The notes beneath the pieces were generated by a model, which worked only from the letters and a program-made list of their open reading frames with translations, searched no databases and was not told where the DNA came from. This document shows positions 7,961 to 15,119 of a stretch of 64,000 nucleotides of DNA, in pieces. Made by a program: the position numbers and the translations under genes. Every line of letters begins with the position of its first letter. The first letter of the stretch is position 1. The stretch is from Rufibacter immobilis (GTDB lineage Bacteria; Bacteroidota; Bacteroidia; Cytophagales; Hymenobacteraceae): the NCBI RefSeq assembly GCF_003721565.1, contig NZ_RJJE01000009.1, positions 620,001 to 684,000 on the forward strand, in the 5' to 3' direction.

Positions 7961-9238
7961 TTAGATTTCTGGCCAGAATTCTTCTTGCTTGGCTTGGGTG
8001 GAGATCATACAGGCGCCCACAGTCACGTTGCTGGTCTCATCAATCAAGATGGCGCCGCCGTTGGCTCTCAGGTTCTGGTAAGCATCAAACACAATGGGCG
8101 AGGCAGTTTTGATGGTGGCTTTCACCACATCGTTGAGCCCCGCCTGCACCGGCGAAAGTTCTTTCTCCAGCGTGTTCACGTTCAGCTTGTACTCCAGCTC
8201 CTTTACCACGCAGCGCACGGTGCGGCTGTTGATCTGCAGCAGGTATTTGTTGCGCGGCACCAGCGGTGTGTTGCTCATCCAGCACAGCACCACCTCAAAT
8301 TCCTGGGCTACCTGCACCGGCGCGTCTTGCTTCACAATCACGTCACCCCTACTGATGTCCACGTCATCTGCCAGGTGCAGCACCACGCTCTGCGGCGCAA
8401 ACGCTTCTTCCACTTCCTTACCGGCAACTTCCACCGCCGAGACGGTGCTCTCCACCCCAGACGGCTGCACCACCACTTTATCGCCTTTGCGGTAAATGCC
8501 GCTGATGATTTTTCCGGCGTAGCCGCGGTAATCGTGCAGTTCCTCGGTCTGCGGACGGATCACGTACTGCACCGGGAAGCGGCCTTGGGTGAGGTTAACG
8601 TCTTCGTGCACTTCCACGGTCTCCAGCAGGCCCAGGAGAGAATTACCCTCGTACCACGGCATGGCCGCAGATTTCTCCACAATGTTGTCGCCGTTGAGCG
8701 CGCTGATGGGAATGAAGGTCACGTTCTTGAGGCCCAAAGATTTGGCTACCTGCGCGTAATCAATCACGATGTCATTGAACACATCCTGCGAGAAGTTCAC
8801 CAGGTCCATCTTGTTCACGGCCACCACCACGTGCGGCAGGTTGAGCAAGGACACAATGATGGAATGCCGGCGGGTCTGTTCCACCACCCCGTGGCGCGCA
8901 TCAATGAGGATAATGGCCAGGTCTGAGTTAGACGCGCCCGTGACCATGTTGCGGGTGTACTGGATGTGGCCCGGCGTGTCTGCGATGATGAACTTACGCT
9001 TGGGTGTGTTAAAGTATTTGTAGGCCACGTCAATGGTGATGCCCTGCTCCCGCTCGGCCCGGAGACCGTCTGTGAGCAACGCCAAATCCACCTGTCCTTC
9101 GGCCTTGTTTTTGGTGCTGCGCTCAATGGCTTCCAACTGGTCTACCATGATGGATTTGCTGTCATACAACAGGCGGCCAATCAGGGTGCTTTTGCCATCG
9201 TCTACGCTACCGGCGGTTAAAAATCTTAGAATATCCAT
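7961..9238 (-). CDS. cysN: Sulfate adenylyltransferase large subunit (GTPase)
   Basis: 425 residues, an EF-Tu-like GTPase that drives ATP sulfurylase. G1 is GSVDDGKST (9-17), the switch II region is DTPGHIQYTRNM, and G4 is NKMDL. Beta-barrel domains follow. There is no APS kinase (CysC) extension, which agrees with the downstream reductase being an APS reductase. With CysD it converts sulfate and ATP to APS in the cytoplasm. It follows cysD after a 275-nt gap containing repeats of families A, D and E. Confidence 0.95.
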   Translation of the reverse strand: MDILRFLTAGSVDDGKSTLIGRLLYDSKSIMVDQLEAIERSTKNKAEGQVDLALLTDGLRAEREQGITIDVAYKYFNTPKRKFIIADTPGHIQYTRNMVTGASNSDLAIILIDARHGVVEQTRRHSIIVSLLNLPHVVVAVNKMDLVNFSQDVFNDIVIDYAQVAKSLGLKNVTFIPISALNGDNIVEKSAAMPWYEGNSLLGLLETVEVHEDVNLTQGRFPVQYVIRPQTEELHDYRGYAGKIISGIYRKGDKVVVQPSGVESTVSAVEVAGKEVEEAFAPQSVVLHLADDVDISRGDVIVKQDAPVQVAQEFEVVLCWMSNTPLVPRNKYLLQINSRTVRCVVKELEYKLNVNTLEKELSPVQAGLNDVVKATIKTASPIVFDAYQNLRANGGAILIDETSNVTVGACMISTQAKQEEFWPEI

Positions 9239-9245
9239 TTCAAAA

Positions 9246-9277
9246 TGAGTTCTGAGTCTTGAGTTCTGAGTCTTGGT
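9246..9277. repeat. Family E tract (GAGTTCTGAGTCTT type)
   Basis: Short degenerate run built from TTCTGAGTCTTGAG units, directly abutting a family A copy. Similar tracts occur at 19071, 24364 and 36611. Confidence 0.55.
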
Positions 9278-9320
9278 CTGGTTTAGGGCTGTTTTCAGAA
9301 AAACGGCCTTTAAACGGCTT
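9278..9320. repeat. Family A palindrome, copy 6 (diverged)
   Basis: GTTTAGGGCTGTTTTC facing GGCCTTTAAACGG; arms are shortened and partly mismatched. It lies in the cysD-cysN gap. Confidence 0.8.
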
Positions 9321-9410
9321 TGTCTCAGCTCTCAGTCTCTCTTTATTCTTTCATCGGCAGAACCGAAACTATTTTCTACAATGCTTGGCTATTGCCTTTC
9401 AAGTTTGCCT

Positions 9411-9433
9411 ACAAGGTCCTTTCAGGATGACAA
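9411..9433. repeat. Family D single arm
   Basis: Reads ACAAGGTCCTTTCAGGATGA. It matches one arm of the inverted pair at 59498-59588. No partner is seen nearby. Confidence 0.6.
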
Positions 9434-9513
9434 GAGAGAAGCATCAGGGCAGCAAACCTGCAAGAGAAAATCCTGCGTCTTGCGTCTTATATCCTGTGTC
9501 TAAAATCTAGCAT

Positions 9514-10422
9514 CTAGAAATACCCGTTCTTCTTACGGTCTTCCATGGCGGCCTCAGAGACGCGGTCATCTATGCGGGTCTGGCCGCGCTCGCTGGTGTT
9601 GGTGGCGATGATCTCGTTGATGATATCGTCCAAGGTACTGGCGCTGGACTCCACGGCGGCGGTACAGGTCATGTCGCCCACGGTGCGGTAGCGCACGGTT
9701 TTGCGGGTCACCACGTCATTGTCATGCAGTTGGATGAACTGGTTGGTGGCTACCAAACGGCCGTCAAACTCCAGCACCTCGCGCTCATGGGCGAAGTAGA
9801 TAGAGGGCAGCTCAATGTTCTCGCGGCGGATGTAGTTCCAGATGTCCAGCTCGGTCCAGTTACTGATGGGGAACACCCGCACGTTCTCACCCTTGCTGAT
9901 TTTGCCGTTGTAGGTATTCCAGAGCTCGGGGCGCTGCAACTTAGGGTCCCAGGACCCGAACTCGTCGCGCACGGAGAAGATGCGTTCTTTGGCGCGGGCT
10001 TTCTCCTCATCGCGGCGGGCGCCGCCAATGCAGGCGTCAAAGTCAAACTCCTCAATGGTGTCCAGCAGCGTGTAGGTTTGCAGACCGTTGCGGCTGGGCA
10101 GTTTGCCTTTCTGCTCCGTTAAACCTTTGGCTTTGATGGTGTCTTCCACGTTGCGCACAATCAGTCTCTCGCCAATCTTATGGGCCAAATAGTCTCTGAA
10201 GTCAAGCGCTTCCTGGAAGTTGTGGCCGGTGTCAATGTGCACCAGCGGGAAAGGGAACTTACCGGGCCTGAACGCCTTGAGCGCCAGGTGCACCAGCACA
10301 ATAGAGTCTTTTCCGCCGGAAAACAGAAGGGCTGGGCGCTCAAACTGACCCGCCACTTCTCTGAAAATGTGAATCGCTTCTGATTCTAGCTGATCCAGGT
10401 AATCTAATTTATACGAACCCAT
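9514..10422 (-). CDS. cysD: Sulfate adenylyltransferase small subunit
   Basis: 302 residues, the usual CysD length. The PP-loop ATP pyrophosphatase motif SGGKDSIVL is at about 35-43, followed by HIDTGHNFQE and, further on, GGARRDEEKARAKER, all typical of the catalytic subunit. It adenylates sulfate to APS together with the GTPase CysN. The start codon lies 20 nt downstream of cysH, so the two are almost certainly one transcript. The C-terminus GYF is usual for the family. Confidence 0.96.
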   Translation of the reverse strand: MGSYKLDYLDQLESEAIHIFREVAGQFERPALLFSGGKDSIVLVHLALKAFRPGKFPFPLVHIDTGHNFQEALDFRDYLAHKIGERLIVRNVEDTIKAKGLTEQKGKLPSRNGLQTYTLLDTIEEFDFDACIGGARRDEEKARAKERIFSVRDEFGSWDPKLQRPELWNTYNGKISKGENVRVFPISNWTELDIWNYIRRENIELPSIYFAHEREVLEFDGRLVATNQFIQLHDNDVVTRKTVRYRTVGDMTCTAAVESSASTLDDIINEIIATNTSERGQTRIDDRVSEAAMEDRKKNGYF

Positions 10423-10442
10423 GATTGGTATTTCTATGCTTT

Positions 10443-11192
10443 CTACTTAGCCAGCTCCGGGGCTACCGGGGCCGGCGATTCTGATACGTGTAACCCACAC
10501 TCTTTTTTGCTGCTGTCTTCCCACCACCAGCGCCCGGCCCTGAAATCCTCGCCCGGCTGAATGGCTCTGGTACACGGCGCGCAGCCAATACTCACAAACC
10601 CTTTGTCATGCAGGTGGTTGTACGGAATGTTGTGTTGCTTGATGAAGGCCATCACCTCTTCTGTACTCCAGTGCAGCAGCGGGTGGAATTTGAGGAGCTG
10701 ATTGCCCTCGTCCCACTCAAACTTGGGCAGATCGCTGCGGCCGGCAGAGTGTTCGGCGCGCAGGCCGGTAATCCAGACGGCGTTTCCCGCCAGCGCCCGC
10801 TTGAGCGGCTCCACTTTTCTGATGAAGCAACAGTCTTTGCGGTTCTGGGTAGAGGCGTAGAAAGAGTTGGGACCATGGGTATGGACAAACTCCTCCAGCA
10901 GCTCATTGTTGGGGTAATAGGCCCTGATGCGGGTTTTGTAGGCATCATTGGTCTTGCTCCACACGCTGTAGGTCTCCGGGAAAAGGCGGCCGGTATCTAG
11001 CGTGAAAATGCTGATGGGGAAGTGGTTCTCCAGGATCTGATGCGAGATCACCTGGTCTTCAAAGCTGAAGCTGGAGGAGAACGTTACCGCGTTGGGATAA
11101 TGGTTCACCAGCAGCGCGAACGTTTGGTCTATGGTGAAGCCTTCTGTCTCAAGGATAAGCTGAGACACGTGCTCTTGTGCAGAAGCGGCCAT
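10443..11192 (-). CDS. cysH: Adenylyl-sulfate (APS) reductase, 4Fe-4S type
   Basis: 249 residues. The PAPS/APS reductase fold is shown by TFSSSFSFEDQV (37-48) and FTLDTGRLFPET. The cluster cysteine pairs C121-C122 (KDCCFIRK) and C204/C207 (GCAPC) mark the iron-sulfur APS reductase type; PAPS reductases lack them. The nucleophile C232 is in KKECGLH. It makes sulfite from APS using thioredoxin. As the first gene of the operon it lies 79 nt after the stop of a cysteine-rich leader peptide. The absence of a CysC domain in CysN fits direct APS use. Confidence 0.95.
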   Translation of the reverse strand: MAASAQEHVSQLILETEGFTIDQTFALLVNHYPNAVTFSSSFSFEDQVISHQILENHFPISIFTLDTGRLFPETYSVWSKTNDAYKTRIRAYYPNNELLEEFVHTHGPNSFYASTQNRKDCCFIRKVEPLKRALAGNAVWITGLRAEHSAGRSDLPKFEWDEGNQLLKFHPLLHWSTEEVMAFIKQHNIPYNHLHDKGFVSIGCAPCTRAIQPGEDFRAGRWWWEDSSKKECGLHVSESPAPVAPELAK

Positions 11193-11271
11193 GGCAAGAA
11201 AATACGTAAACGAAAATAACTGAATTGATGAGGCGTGCGCACGGGCACAGGGATTTGTTGACTGCTAAAAA

Positions 11272-11313
11272 CTAGCGACAACAGCAGCAGGAGCTGCAAC
11301 AGCAGAAGCGCAT
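11272..11313 (-). CDS. Cysteine-rich leader peptide MRFCCCSSCCCCR
   Basis: A 13-codon frame (ATG at 11313, TAG at 11274-11272) encodes seven cysteines, in runs of three and four. It lies in the 5' leader of the cys operon, about 58 nt after the predicted transcription start and 79 nt before cysH. Cysteine is the end product of the pathway, so ribosome stalling at the Cys runs when Cys-tRNA is short would be a direct sensor, as for his/trp leader peptides and the cysteine-rich leaders reported in mycobacteria. No clear terminator stem with a U-tract follows, so control may act on translation or through Rho. The reading is seen in sequence; the mechanism is inferred. Confidence 0.72.
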   Translation of the reverse strand: MRFCCCSSCCCCR

Positions 11314-11376
11314 TCGCTTTATGTAAGATGAGTAGACCATATAGTCTTTTTTCTCTGGCTGTTTGTTAAGATGCTG

Positions 11377-11406
11377 CAAAGATAGGCACTGACTTTTATA
11401 AATCAA
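11377..11406 (-). promoter_or_regulatory. Bacteroidetes-type promoter of the cys operon
   Basis: On the minus strand TTG (11406-11404) is followed after 19 nt by TATCTTTG (11384-11377), matching the Bacteroidetes TTG/TAnnTTTG consensus. Transcription should start near 11371. That gives a leader of about 180 nt containing the cysteine-rich peptide before cysH. Confidence 0.75.
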
Positions 11407-11523
11407 GTTTTCCTATCAATTTAGTAGAGTTTTAGATTTTAAATTACCTAAACAACCCTTTCATTGTTTCAGACTCTGCTAAAGAAACTTAGGTTGTTTT
11501 AACGTATTCACAAACCACTGCGT

Positions 11524-11564
11524 TCCGTTTAGCGGCTCTTTTTCCAGAATTAGCCCCAAACCAG
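11524..11564. repeat. Family A palindrome, copy 7 (partly diverged)
   Basis: TTCCGTTTAGCGGCTCTTTTTCC faces AGAATTAGCCCCAAACCAG (described by arms CCGTTTAGCGGC and GCCCCAAACC). It lies between the divergent cys operon and the LRR-kinase gene. Confidence 0.85.
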
Positions 11565-11660
11565 TAAGTGTTATAAGTAAGCCTGCCCCCTAGCCGCACC
11601 ACCTGCTCACTGCTCCCAACCTGAAAATGCCTACCTTCGCGGCGCTTATTCCCTGCGTGC

Positions 11661-12977
11661 ATGCAAACTTTAGAACAACTCCGGAGCGGAGCGCTGGCCG
11701 GTGCCAAACAGCTGAAGCTTTCCTGCGGACTTACCGCTTTCCCGCCCCAAATCCTGGACTTAGCCCCCACGCTGGAGATCCTGGATTTAACGGGCAACAA
11801 GCTCAGTCACCTGCCCCCTGCCTTCGCCCAGCTGCAAAACCTCCGGATCGCGTTTTTCTCAGACAATGACTTCACCGTCTTTCCCCAAGTGCTGGCCCAG
11901 TGCCCAAAACTGGAAATGATTGGCTTCAAGGCCTGCCAGATCAGGGAAATTCCGGAGGGCGCCCTGCCCGCCGCTACCCGCTGGCTTATCTTGACCAACA
12001 ACCACCTGGAGAAACTGCCCGCTTCTATTGGCCAATGCACCCGCCTGCAGAAACTCATGCTGGCGGGCAACCGCCTGAAAGAGCTTCCTCAGGAATTGGC
12101 CCACTGCCAGCACCTGGAGCTGCTCCGTATCTCAGCAAACAACTTGGAGGAGCTTCCGGCCTGGCTGTGGTCGCTGCCGCGTTTGTCCTGGCTCGCGTTT
12201 GCGGGGAATCCCTGCCAGCCCCTTGCTCCCAACCCGAGTTCCTTACCGGAAGTGCCATGGCCTGATCTTGAGTTGGAAGAGCAGTTAGGCGAAGGCGCCT
12301 CCGGCATCATCTCCAAAGCGTACTGGCCCAGTCAGGAAACCCATGTGGCGGTGAAAGTCTTCAAAGGCGAAGTCACCAGCGACGGCCTGCCCCAGGATGA
12401 AATGAGCGCCTGTATGGCCGCGGGTAAGTACCCTAACCTGGTGCAGGTACTGGGCCAACTCCAGCAGCACCCCGAAGGGAAACAGGGCCTGGTACTAAGT
12501 CTAATTCCCCCTGATTACCGCAACCTGGGCGGGCCACCCAGCTTTGCCACCTGCACCCGTGATGTCTACGCCAGCGGCACCGTTTTCCCCTTGGCAGCAG
12601 CACTCCGCATAGCGGTAGGCATGGCATCCGTGGCCGGTCATCTGCACCGCCGGGGCATCCTGCACGGCGATCTCTACGCCCATAATACCTTGGTGAACGG
12701 CAGCGGCCACCCGCTGTTCGGGGATTTCGGGGCCGCCACCCGCTATGACCGCTCAGACGCGGCCCTGGCCGAACTTCTGGAACGGATAGAAGTGCGCGCC
12801 TACGGTTATTTACTGGACGATCTGCTCACCCACCTTTCCCCCCAAGACCAAACCCAAGAAACGGCCATAGCCCTGGCGCAACTGAAAGAAGCGTGCCTGG
12901 ACCCCCAGGTACAGCATAGGCCAGACTTTGCCAGCATTGAAAAGCTGTTGAGCTCGCTTCCCGTGGCTGGGGAATAG
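11661..12977 (+). CDS. Leucine-rich-repeat protein kinase
   Basis: 438 residues without signal peptide or membrane span, so cytoplasmic. Residues about 15-190 form seven or so LRRs (LTGNKLSHLP, LTNNHLEKLP, LAGNRLKELP, ISANNLEELP). A protein-kinase domain follows from about 205: glycine loop LGEGASG (209-215), VAIK-type lysine K232, catalytic loop HGDLYAHN (335-342), and GDFG (354-357). The usual HRD is HGD here, as in some atypical kinases, while D337, N342 and D355 are kept, so activity is plausible. A promoter-like TACCTTCG lies at 11629-11636. It is divergent from the cys operon; no partner is encoded nearby. The substrate is unknown. Confidence 0.88.
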   Translation: MQTLEQLRSGALAGAKQLKLSCGLTAFPPQILDLAPTLEILDLTGNKLSHLPPAFAQLQNLRIAFFSDNDFTVFPQVLAQCPKLEMIGFKACQIREIPEGALPAATRWLILTNNHLEKLPASIGQCTRLQKLMLAGNRLKELPQELAHCQHLELLRISANNLEELPAWLWSLPRLSWLAFAGNPCQPLAPNPSSLPEVPWPDLELEEQLGEGASGIISKAYWPSQETHVAVKVFKGEVTSDGLPQDEMSACMAAGKYPNLVQVLGQLQQHPEGKQGLVLSLIPPDYRNLGGPPSFATCTRDVYASGTVFPLAAALRIAVGMASVAGHLHRRGILHGDLYAHNTLVNGSGHPLFGDFGAATRYDRSDAALAELLERIEVRAYGYLLDDLLTHLSPQDQTQETAIALAQLKEACLDPQVQHRPDFASIEKLLSSLPVAGE

Positions 12978-13010
12978 CCGCACCGCGGTAGCTTCCCTAC
13001 CGGAACAGCG

Positions 13011-13055
13011 TTTGCGTTTAGCGGCTCTTTTTCCAAAAACAGGCGCTAAACGCAA
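13011..13055. repeat. Family A palindrome, copy 8
   Basis: GCG...CGC form with GCGGCTC paired against AGGCGC. The outer bases TTTGCG and CGCAAG show compensatory change from the CCG/CGG form. It lies between the LRR-kinase and the GH15 gene. Confidence 0.95.
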
Positions 13056-13158
13056 GTTACTGGGGGCGTGGATAAAAATTAAGAAACCTCTATACGTCTT
13101 ATACGGTACATGATACTTCAAGCACCGGCAGTCACCCCCGGTGCGTGGAACTAACCGT

Positions 13159-14943
13159 ATGGCGAAGCACACCTATGACATGGGGCTGATTGGCAACTGC
13201 GCTTACTTGGCCCTCATACACAAAGACACCAATGTAGAATGGCTCTGCTGGCCCCGCTTTGACAGCAGCTTTGTTTTCGGGCCCATCATGGACCGGCAGA
13301 AAGGGGGCGAATACTCCATCAAGCCCGATGCCGAGGAATTCACCTCGCACCAGTACTACATGGAGAACACCAACATTCTGTGTACCGAGATCACCACCCA
13401 GGAGGGTTCTTACCGCGTCACAGACTTTGCCCCGCGCTTCCGGCAGCACCAGCGCTATTACAAGCCGCTCATGCTGGTGCGCAAAGTGGAGCCGCTCCAG
13501 GGATCTCCGCGCATCAAAGCCACCTGCCGCCCCGTGGGCCAATACGGCGATCTGGAACTGAAACGCCGCCGCAGCAGCAACCACATCGCGTTTCTGGGGC
13601 TGGACGAAGAAGTGAGGCTCACCACCAACGCCTCGCTGAGCTATATTCTGGAAGACCAGTACTTCGTGCTCAACGAGACCCTGTATTTTGTGCTTACCTA
13701 CGGCGCGCCGCTGGAAGCCAATCTGGAGAGCACCGCTGAGGCCTTCATGAGCCAGACCCGCCGCTACTGGCGCAACTGGGTCAAGAACACCAGCATCAGC
13801 AACTTCTTTCAGGAGCAGGTTATCCGGAGTGCGCTGGCCCTCAAAATCCACCAGTACGAAGACACCGGCGCCATCATTGCCTCGCCCACTACCAGTTTGC
13901 CCGAACACCCCGGCAGCGGCCGCAACTGGGACTACCGCTTCTGCTGGATGCGGGACACGTACTACATCCTCAACGCGTTCAACAACATTGGGCACTTTGA
14001 GGAAATGGAGCGTTACTTCCACTTCATTGCCAACATCACGGCCAAAGACACGCAACGCTACCAACCGCTCTACTCCATCAGTGGACAAAGCAAGCTCACG
14101 GAGATTGAGCTGGACCTGGAAGGCTATTTAGGCAATAACCGCCCCGTGCGCATTGGCAACGATGCCTACACGCACATACAGAACGACGTGTACGGCCAGA
14201 TTCTGGTGGCCCTGCTCCCGCTCTACATAGACCGCCGCTTCAACGACGAGGAGCGCATAGAGTCTCAGAAACTCATCTACAAAACGCTGAAGAAGATTCA
14301 GCAGACCATGGAGGAGCCCGATGCCGGCCTCTGGGAGTTCCGGGATTTTGCGCAATACCACTGCTATACGTACCTGTTCCACTGGGCCGGGGCCGCCGCC
14401 GCCCGCAGCGCTGCCCGCCACATGGGAGATGCGCAGCTGGGGCAATTGGCCAATGACCTCATGAACCAGGCCGCCGCCAAAATTGAGGAATGCTTTGACC
14501 CGCAGCGGGGCGTGTACACCCAGGCCATTGGCAAACACCACCTGGATGCCAGCACCCTCCAGCTCATCATGATGCACTACCTGGACCCCGCCTCTGAACG
14601 GGCCAAAACGCACCTGGAGGAGATGGAGAAAGAACTCAAAACCCCCGAGGGCCTCTTCTACCGCTACAAACACGCCGATGACTTTGGTGTGCCGCAAAGC
14701 ACCTTCCTGATCTGCGCGTTCTGGTACATTGAAGCCCTGGCCTGCGTAGGGCGGGTAGACGATGCCATCAAAGAGTTTGAGAGCATCCTGAAGTACACGA
14801 ACCACCTGGGCCTGTTAAGCGAGGACGTAGACTCCCGCGACGGCAGCCAGTGGGGGAACTTCCCGCAGGCCTACAGCCACGTGGGGCTCTTGAACGCCGC
14901 CTACCGCATCTCCAAACGCCTGGACCGGCCTTCGTTCCTGTAG
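13159..14943 (+). CDS. Glycoside hydrolase family 15 protein (glucoamylase/trehalase type)
   Basis: 594 residues from the ATG at 13159 (MAKHTYDMGLIGNCAYLALI); a GTG 18 nt upstream is also open but less typical. The N-terminal beta-sandwich is followed by an (alpha/alpha)6 barrel. Family markers are NWDYRFCWMRDTYYI near residue 256 and LTEIELDLEGYLGN near 312, which contains a probable catalytic Glu; VDSRDGSQWGNFPQAYSHVG sits near the C-terminus (core QWGNFPQAYSHVG). It has no signal peptide, so it acts in the cytoplasm. Bacterial GH15 enzymes of this layout hydrolyse trehalose or alpha-glucans. The convergent otsA-otsB fusion next door favours a trehalose role, but this is inferred. Confidence 0.88.
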   Translation: MAKHTYDMGLIGNCAYLALIHKDTNVEWLCWPRFDSSFVFGPIMDRQKGGEYSIKPDAEEFTSHQYYMENTNILCTEITTQEGSYRVTDFAPRFRQHQRYYKPLMLVRKVEPLQGSPRIKATCRPVGQYGDLELKRRRSSNHIAFLGLDEEVRLTTNASLSYILEDQYFVLNETLYFVLTYGAPLEANLESTAEAFMSQTRRYWRNWVKNTSISNFFQEQVIRSALALKIHQYEDTGAIIASPTTSLPEHPGSGRNWDYRFCWMRDTYYILNAFNNIGHFEEMERYFHFIANITAKDTQRYQPLYSISGQSKLTEIELDLEGYLGNNRPVRIGNDAYTHIQNDVYGQILVALLPLYIDRRFNDEERIESQKLIYKTLKKIQQTMEEPDAGLWEFRDFAQYHCYTYLFHWAGAAAARSAARHMGDAQLGQLANDLMNQAAAKIEECFDPQRGVYTQAIGKHHLDASTLQLIMMHYLDPASERAKTHLEEMEKELKTPEGLFYRYKHADDFGVPQSTFLICAFWYIEALACVGRVDDAIKEFESILKYTNHLGLLSEDVDSRDGSQWGNFPQAYSHVGLLNAAYRISKRLDRPSFL

Positions 14944-14956
14944 CCACCATCTACTT

Positions 14957-15002
14957 CCTAAACAGAAAAGGCCCGCAGTGTTGCGGGCCTTTTCTGTTTA
15001 GG
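14957..15002. terminator. Perfect 21-bp stem terminator fused to family A arm
   Basis: Arms 14957-14977 and 14982-15002 are exactly complementary around a GTGT loop. The GC core is GGCCCGCA/TGCGGGCC, followed by TTTT. The base of the stem is CCTAAACAG/CTGTTTAGG, which is the end of a family A element. It lies between the convergent GH15 and otsAB genes and could stop transcription from both sides. Confidence 0.85.
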
Positions 15003-15034
15003 GGCTGTTTTTCTGAAATTAAGGCAAAAACAGC
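14993..15034. repeat. Family A palindrome, copy 9 (overlaps terminator)
   Basis: CTGTTTAGGGGCTGTTTTTC facing a decayed arm GGCAAAAACAG. Its left end is also the right arm of the terminator at 14957-15002. Confidence 0.85.
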
Positions 15035-15119
15035 TAGACCTTTCCTCAACGCTGGCAAAAGTTACAAACTCGCGCCAGCGAATGTCGCTATTGGCACTTA
15101 CGTTCAACAATAGGCAATC

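Noticed and set aside
11221-11271. Intrinsic terminator after the cysteine-rich leader peptide
   Set aside because: Only a short CGTGCGCACG palindrome without a U-tract was found; not enough to call a terminator.
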